NCBI GenBank assembly: GCA_024641625.1
Contig: JAHECQ010000133.1
Coordinates: 1-9,447 of the forward strand
Origin: Acidimicrobiales bacterium
Lineage (GTDB): Bacteria > Actinomycetota > Acidimicrobiia > Acidimicrobiales > SZUA-35
Reading direction: 5' to 3'
Length of the DNA: 9,447 bases
Part shown: piece by piece, positions 5,339-9,447 of the stretch
Layout: each line of letters begins with the position of its first letter
Numbering within the stretch: position 1 is the stretch's first letter
The notes under the pieces: generated by a model
Seen by the model: only the letters and a program-made list of their open reading frames with translations
Database searches by the model: none
Told to the model about the DNA's origin: nothing
Made by a program: the position numbers and the translations under genes

Positions 5339-7960
5339 TCAGGCCTTCGATGCAGCTTCCGCTGCGTCGATGAAACTCGAGGCTGCCACGAGGTCTCGAT
5401 AAACGGCCTCGCCGGCCCTGGCCGCAGTGCGTTGACTGTCGGCCAGTGGTGCCAGGGAGGCGAACTGTCGCAGGAGATCGATCAGCAGCTTGGCGGTCCG
5501 TACGAAGTCACCGGCGGTGAGGTCCTCATCGTCGAGGATCTGGTCGAGATCACCGCCCGCCGCCCAGGCATGAGCAATGGCCACGAACCCACCGTCTGGC
5601 GGACGGGTCTCGGGAAGCTGACTGGCCCGCTCGTGTCTGACGAGATCCTCGTGCAGACGCTGGAGCTTGCGGAACCGATTGCGAAGTTCGGGCGAGGGAA
5701 ACCATGGCTCTCCCCCGGATCCGGGGCGACGGTCCTCGTAGACGAGGGTCGATGCCAACCCAGCGAACTCGGCGAGGTTCAGGCCGTCGAAGAGGCCGCC
5801 TTCGAGCGCTTCGACGGCCAGGAGGTCGCATTCGTGGTAGAGGCGGGCGAGCCGTTGACCGGAACCGGTCAGGGTCCAACCATCGAGGTGCCCTCGTGCT
5901 TCGAGCAGCTCGATGACCGAGTCGAATTGCCGGGCCAACGAGTCGGCGTTGTCACGAACGGCCTTGGTCGCCTCGAGGATTTCGAGGTCGATCTTGTCGA
6001 TTCGTTTGAGACCGCGCCGCGCGCCCGACGGCAGATCTTCGACGGACATGATGCCGCTGGTCGATCCGAGCTTCCGTCTGCGCTTGGAGCTCAACACCGA
6101 TGCCTTCTTCATCTCCTCGACCGTCTCGTGGATGAAGGAGATGCTGTGGGGCAGATAGGGCTCGGGGAGCTCGACTCGGCCGATGATCGTGGGGGGCTCG
6201 TCGAGCATGGACGAAGTGACCTCGGTGACGCCCAGGTCGACATCGGCCACCTGCAGCTTCACTCGTCCGCCTTTGCGATAGGCAACCGCGATCACCACCG
6301 CTTGACGAGGTACCGAAGGACCGTTCAGCTCCAGGATCTCGCCCCTGATGACCTGACTCAGGGCGAAGCCGATCTCTGCGGGATCATCGGACAAGTCGGC
6401 TTGCCGGCCGGCAGCGGCGCGCAGTTCGTCCAGCGGCCCGAATTCCTTCTCGATCTGGCCGCACAGCTGTTTGCGTCGGTCGAAGAGGCGTTCGAGATGA
6501 TGTTCGCCCCGGACGATGTCGGCGTTGGTTCGGAACTGGGCGAAGGAGAGGTTGAGGAGTTGTCGAGCACGGTCCGGCTCGTAGCGACGGACGAGATTGG
6601 CCGCCATGTTGTAGGTCGGGCGAAAGGCCGAGGTGAGGACGAAGTTCCGACTGGCCGCCAAGTTCGCCACCTGCTCGAAACGAACCCACGGGGACCACAG
6701 CACGATGGCCTCACCCTTGGTGTCGATGCCCCGACGGCCTGCTCGTCCGGTCAGCTGGGTGTACTGGGCCGGACTGAGGAACTCGTGGGCGTCACCCGTC
6801 CATTTCGTGAGCTTGTCGATGACAACGGTACGGGCCGGCATGTTGATGCCCAGCGCCAGCGTCTCGGTGGCAAAGACCACCTTCGTCAGTCCCTGAGCGA
6901 AACAAGCCTCGACCAGTTCCTTCATCATCGGGACCATGCCGGCGTGATGGGGGGCCACCCCGGCCTCGAGGTCTCGAAGGAATTGCGGGAAGCGGAGCAC
7001 CGTCAGATCCTCGTCGGACAGGACCGCCGAGTGATGCGCCGCGAGGCCACGGATACGGGCCCGCTCCTCCTCGGTGGTCAGGATCATGCCTCGATCGACG
7101 ACCTCGCGCGCCGCGTCGGAACAGCCGGCGCGGCTGAAGATGAAGTAGATGGCCGGCAGGAGCTGTCGCTCGCGCAGGAGCTGCACGACGTCGCTTCGGT
7201 TGGGTGTTCGGTAGCTGAGTTGTTGTCGGCCCTTGCTCCGGTCAGCGCTCCCACGCTGGCCCTTTCGCCGGAGCTCCGGATCGAAGCGGTAACCGCGGGC
7301 GTTCGGTTTCCCGCCGACGAGCGACCGTAGGTAATGCAGCTTGGCACTCTTGCGTTCGGCGACCAGGTAGCGGTTCTCCAGCTCCACCGGTCGTCGTGTC
7401 TCGATCACGAGTTCGGTGTCGCCACGGACGGTCTGCATCCATGCGGCGAGCTCGTCGGCGTTGGAGATCGTTGCCGACAGGCACACCAATTGGATGTGCC
7501 GAGGCAGGTGGATGATCACCTCTTCCCACACCGGTCCTCGGTAGGCGTCCTGAAGGTAATGAACTTCGTCCAGCACGACGGCTCGCAGGGCATCGAGGGT
7601 GCGCCCGGCGTACAGCATGTTCCGGAGCACCTCGGTGGTCATGACCACGACGGGAGCGTCACCGTTGATCACGTTGTCGCCGGTCAGCAGCCCCACGACT
7701 GCCGCGCCGTAGGTCTCGACGAGCTCCTGGTATTTCTGGTTCGACAGGGCCTTGATCGGCGTGGTGTAGAAGACGCGTGTGCCCGCTCGCAGTGCTTGGT
7801 CGACTGCGTAGGTGGCCACCAGTGTCTTGCCGGCGCCCGTGGGAGCGGCGACGATGACATGACGACCGGCGTCGAACGCGGCAAAAGCCTCGGTCTGGAA
7901 CCGGTCGGGTTCGAAGCCGAGACGTTCGAGGAGTGGTGGAGGCAGCGCGCCCGAGGTCAC
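5339..7960 (-). CDS. helY: Ski2/Mtr4-family DEAD/DEAH RNA helicase, HelY-type
   Basis: An 873-residue superfamily 2 helicase of the Ski2-like group, ATP-driven and expected to unwind RNA during decay or processing in the cytoplasm. All core motifs are present: motif I APTGAGKT (39-46), Ia TTPIKALSNQK (66-76), a TGDN block near 93, motif II DEVH (131-134), motif III SAT (162-164), motif V ATETLALGINMPARTVV (364-380) and motif VI QLTGRAGRRG (402-411). The second half (about 450-873) has the helical extension typical of the family, with an apparent beta-rich insert near 540-600. Length matches actinobacterial HelY. The start is a GTG 30 nt after the tatC stop, without a strong Shine-Dalgarno. 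The order tatB-tatC-helicase matches tatA-tatC-helY of Mycobacterium, which supports the symbol. The substrate is not known from sequence. Confidence 0.93.
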   Translation of the reverse strand: MTSGALPPPLLERLGFEPDRFQTEAFAAFDAGRHVIVAAPTGAGKTLVATYAVDQALRAGTRVFYTTPIKALSNQKYQELVETYGAAVVGLLTGDNVINGDAPVVVMTTEVLRNMLYAGRTLDALRAVVLDEVHYLQDAYRGPVWEEVIIHLPRHIQLVCLSATISNADELAAWMQTVRGDTELVIETRRPVELENRYLVAERKSAKLHYLRSLVGGKPNARGYRFDPELRRKGQRGSADRSKGRQQLSYRTPNRSDVVQLLRERQLLPAIYFIFSRAGCSDAAREVVDRGMILTTEEERARIRGLAAHHSAVLSDEDLTVLRFPQFLRDLEAGVAPHHAGMVPMMKELVEACFAQGLTKVVFATETLALGINMPARTVVIDKLTKWTGDAHEFLSPAQYTQLTGRAGRRGIDTKGEAIVLWSPWVRFEQVANLAASRNFVLTSAFRPTYNMAANLVRRYEPDRARQLLNLSFAQFRTNADIVRGEHHLERLFDRRKQLCGQIEKEFGPLDELRAAAGRQADLSDDPAEIGFALSQVIRGEILELNGPSVPRQAVVIAVAYRKGGRVKLQVADVDLGVTEVTSSMLDEPPTIIGRVELPEPYLPHSISFIHETVEEMKKASVLSSKRRRKLGSTSGIMSVEDLPSGARRGLKRIDKIDLEILEATKAVRDNADSLARQFDSVIELLEARGHLDGWTLTGSGQRLARLYHECDLLAVEALEGGLFDGLNLAEFAGLASTLVYEDRRPGSGGEPWFPSPELRNRFRKLQRLHEDLVRHERASQLPETRPPDGGFVAIAHAWAAGGDLDQILDDEDLTAGDFVRTAKLLIDLLRQFASLAPLADSQRTAARAGEAVYRDLVAASSFIDAAEAASKA

Positions 7961-7990
7961 GAGAGACGGATCCGCCTCGCTGCCGGCCGG

Positions 7991-8755
7991 CTAGGCAAGT
8001 CCGCTCCGCTTTCTGGTGAGCAGCTGGCCGATCAGGATGGCGAGTTCGTAGAACAGGTACATCGGCACACCCACCACCGACAGGGTGAAGGGATCGCCCG
8101 TCGGGGTGATGACCGCAGCGATGATCGCGATGACGACCGCGGCCAGCCGTCGGTTCTTGCGTAACGTCTCGGTCTTCACCAGGCCGGTCATCTGGAGGAA
8201 CACCAGGACGAGGGGGAATTCGGCCGCGATGCCGAATGCCAGCAGCATCTTGACCATGAAGCTCAAGTAGTTGTTCGGCGTGAAATTCTGCACGAATCGA
8301 TCGGAACCGATGTTCCCCAACACGTTCAGCGCTTGTGGCAGGAACAGATAGGCCGCAACCATCCCCCCGAACAGCAAGAGGACCGCAGCCGCCATGAACG
8401 GCAACAAGGCCCGGCGCTCGTTCGGATAGAGCCCGGGAAGGACGAACCGACCGAGCTGGTACAGCACGACGGGCAAGGCAAGCACCATGCCGCCGTAGCC
8501 GGCGAGGGTCAGTGCCACGTTGAACTCGCCGAGTGGATCGAGCAACTGGAACGTGCAGTCCTGCTCGGGGCGTGTCGAACAATAGGGCTCGGACAGGAAG
8601 TCGAAGATCCTGCTGTTGAACATGTAGACGACGATTGCCGCAATCACCACGGCCAGCACCGATCGAATGAGGCGTGTGCGAAGCTCCCGAAGATGCTCGA
8701 TGAGCGTCATCTCACCGGCGTCGGATCGATTCTGGGCCTTCGCCAGATCGGTCAT
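7991..8755 (-). CDS. tatC: Sec-independent translocase subunit TatC
   Basis: Core membrane subunit of the twin-arginine export system; with TatB it recognises RR signal peptides and then recruits TatA to move folded proteins across the membrane. It is 254 residues, normal for the family. The cytoplasmic N-terminus has the conserved MTLIEHLRELRTRLIRS (16-32), with Glu20 and Arg23 in the signal-binding region. Six hydrophobic spans are visible at about 29-46, 78-101, 116-139, 163-190, 203-218 and 227-246. FGIAAEFPLVLVF (174-186) carries the conserved Glu179 before Pro. The first external loop has Cys59 and Cys67, possibly a disulfide. The ATG overlaps the tatB stop as ATGA with no Shine-Dalgarno of its own, so the two subunits are probably made by coupled translation. 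Confidence 0.97.
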   Translation of the reverse strand: MTDLAKAQNRSDAGEMTLIEHLRELRTRLIRSVLAVVIAAIVVYMFNSRIFDFLSEPYCSTRPEQDCTFQLLDPLGEFNVALTLAGYGGMVLALPVVLYQLGRFVLPGLYPNERRALLPFMAAAVLLLFGGMVAAYLFLPQALNVLGNIGSDRFVQNFTPNNYLSFMVKMLLAFGIAAEFPLVLVFLQMTGLVKTETLRKNRRLAAVVIAIIAAVITPTGDPFTLSVVGVPMYLFYELAILIGQLLTRKRSGLA

Positions 8756-9153
8756 GTGGCGGGTTCGCCCGGCTCGTCGTCGGGGGCCTCACCGGCCTCA
8801 GCTCGAGAGGGCTCGGAGCGTGCGGTATCGGGCTGTGCGGTGTCGGGCTGTGCGGTGTCGGGCTGTGTGGTGTCGGGCTGTGTGGTGTCGGGCTGTGCGG
8901 TGTCGGGCTGTGCGGTGTCGGCGGAGAAGCCCCGCGGAACGATGGGGCTATCCGCTGAACCGTCGCCCCATCGTGTGATGTCGGCTTCTTGCAGCCCGCT
9001 CATGAATTCGGTGCGCAGGCTGCTGGACATCGACCGAAGCTGGGCAATCGTCTCGCCGACCTTGCGCATCACCGATGGCAACTGTTCGGGTCCCACGACG
9101 ATCAGAGCTATCAAGGCGATGACCATGAACTCTCCGCCACCGATTCCGAACAT
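8752..9153 (-). CDS. tatB: Sec-independent translocase subunit TatB (TatA/B family)
   Basis: Small single-span membrane protein of the TatA/B family, part of the twin-arginine export complex. Residues 1-20 form the N-terminal membrane helix with Glu8, followed by the hinge VVGPEQLP (19-26) and an amphipathic helix (about 27-55) ending near LRTEFMSGL. The GP-x-x-LP hinge and the LRS...EF helix resemble TatB more than TatA (usually FG-x-x-LP), but actinobacterial genes at this locus are often called tatA, so the symbol is probable rather than certain. The tail (about 79-113) is a run of five-residue TAQPD/TTQPD repeats, then a Glu/Pro-rich end; it is likely disordered and cytoplasmic. The ATG is reached 6 nt after a -10-like hexamer and lacks a Shine-Dalgarno, suggesting a leaderless message. 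It is the first gene of the tat-helicase operon. Confidence 0.92.
   Translation of the reverse strand: MFGIGGGEFMVIALIALIVVGPEQLPSVMRKVGETIAQLRSMSSSLRTEFMSGLQEADITRWGDGSADSPIVPRGFSADTAQPDTAQPDTTQPDTTQPDTAQPDTAQPDTARSEPSRAEAGEAPDDEPGEPAT
8821..8921 (-). repeat. 15-bp tandem repeat in the tatB tail, about 6.7 copies
   Basis: Six full units of tgcggtgtcgggctg (plus-strand reading) run from 8821 to 8910, with a partial seventh to 8921. Unit 1 differs at one base (tgcggta). Units 4 and 5 share tgtggt, changing Ala to Thr in the protein. The unit length keeps the reading frame and encodes repeats of Thr-Ala/Thr-Gln-Pro-Asp. The adjacent pair of T variants points to recent unit duplication. Confidence 0.95.
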
Positions 9154-9159
9154 GGTTCA

Positions 9160-9165
9160 AGAGTA
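9160..9165 (-). promoter_or_regulatory. possible -10 element giving a leaderless tatB transcript
   Basis: Minus-strand TACTCT fits TAnnnT and ends 6 nt before the tatB ATG, the spacing expected when transcription begins at the ATG itself, as is common in actinobacteria. The absence of a Shine-Dalgarno upstream of tatB agrees with this. No good -35 hexamer is seen. Confidence 0.4.
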
Positions 9166-9213
9166 CCCGCACACAGAGGCGAGGCTGTACCGCGGCAACT
9201 CGGCTCCTGGGGC

Positions 9214-9247
9214 AAAACTGCTTGTGGCGCCTCCAGGGCGCCACAAG
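9214..9247 (-). terminator. intrinsic terminator of the gene upstream of tatB
   Basis: A perfect 11-bp stem, CTTGTGGCGCC (9221-9231) with GGCGCCACAAG (9237-9247) and a 5-nt loop, is followed on the minus strand by CAGTTTTGCC, a short T-run. It lies about 95 nt after the stop of the upstream partial gene and about 60 nt before tatB, so it separates the two transcription units. A-rich and T-rich flanks on both sides would let it act in either direction, though no plus-strand gene is present here. Confidence 0.8.
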
Positions 9248-9342
9248 TGTTTCGACTGACGGTCTCGAGTCGGGCAAGTACTGCACGGACGAGTACCGGT
9301 TCAAATGAGGAGCGGGTGAAGAACTCTCCGATGACGGGGTGC

Positions 9343-9447
9343 TCAGCGAGTGAATTCGGCCAATGCGGCCTCGAGCGCTCGCTCGTCCTGCAGGAGGTCG
9401 TGGAAGTCGAGCAGGTCATCGTGACTGATCGGCTCGCCGATCCGACG
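9343..9447 (-). CDS. 3' end of an unrecognised gene, 5' end beyond the window
   Basis: The last 34 codons of a gene that begins outside the window. The tail reads GEPISHDDLLDFHDLLQDER, then LEAALAEFTR and a TGA stop at 9343-9345; it is charged, helical and rich in Asp, Leu and Glu. The terminator at 9214-9247 follows. In Mycobacterium the gene before tatA is pafC, but this tail does not visibly match a WYL-domain protein end, and too little is seen to assign it. That it is coding rests on the open frame to the edge, the protein-like composition and the downstream terminator. Confidence 0.6.
   Translation of the reverse strand, partial: RRIGEPISHDDLLDFHDLLQDERALEAALAEFTR

Noticed and set aside
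5321..7330. 669-codon open frame on the plus strand opposite the helicase
   Set aside because: It is the antisense shadow of a helicase whose sense frame has every family motif. GC-rich codon use leaves the opposite strand open, and the translation shows no recognisable domain.
8333..9259. Plus-strand open frame opposite tatB/tatC containing SGCAV repeats
   Set aside because: The repeat is the antisense reading of the 15-bp tatB tail repeat, and the frame runs through the terminator and intergenic gap.
9290..9315. GGTTCAAAT resembling a tRNA T-arm near 9300
   Set aside because: The flanking bases cannot form the 5-bp T-stem, and no acceptor or anticodon arm is found around it.
9111..9419. 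102-codon minus-strand open frame before tatB
   Set aside because: It runs in a different frame from the partial gene ending at 9343, passes through the terminator and overlaps the tatB start. Its Ser/Thr/Arg-rich sequence looks like a shadow.

Overview
The window looks like a chromosomal housekeeping segment of a high-GC Actinomycetota genome, most likely Acidimicrobiia or a close relative. This is inferred from the GC-rich codon use, from the tatB-tatC-Ski2-like helicase order (the same order as tatA-tatC-helY in Mycobacterium), and from an acidic protein ending in a Cys knuckle like that of the actinobacterial DUF4193 family. It was not tested by any search. All ten genes I can support lie on the minus strand, so transcription runs right to left. 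Long plus-strand open frames are antisense shadows of these genes. No tRNA, rRNA, CRISPR array, transposase or phage gene was seen, and no intergenic gap exceeds about 190 bases.

Right end, in transcription order. The 3' end of an unrecognised gene (9343-9447) is followed by a clear intrinsic terminator (9214-9247). A fresh transcription unit then starts: tatB (with a 15-bp tandem repeat in its tail), tatC (ATGA overlap with tatB), a large Ski2/HelY-type RNA helicase (30 nt after tatC), and a small protein resembling only the C-terminal half of diacylglycerol/lipid kinases (10 nt after the helicase). The spacing argues for one operon joining twin-arginine protein export to RNA handling, as elsewhere in actinobacteria.

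Middle. A ThyX-like (flavin-dependent thymidylate synthase superfamily) two-domain protein of about 534 residues follows (3002-4606). Next is an exported peptidoglycan enzyme with two LysM repeats and a lytic transglycosylase domain (2002-2931). Each has an upstream gap of about 70 to 105 nt containing an inverted repeat with a 20-nt spacer. The one before the LysM gene has perfect 9-bp arms and flanks a possible -10 element.

Left end. A tight four-gene cassette is coupled by two ATGA overlaps and one 2-nt gap: a very acidic protein (45% Asp+Glu) with a C-terminal Cys knuckle, a helical protein of unknown function, a GNAT acetyltransferase, and a Nudix hydrolase cut off by the window edge. 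Its joint function is unknown, and it is the best candidate for something undescribed here. The rest is ordinary. The most useful oddities are the ThyX signature split over two domains, the lipid-kinase C-domain without its N-domain, the TatB tail repeat, and the dyads in the two central intergenic gaps.
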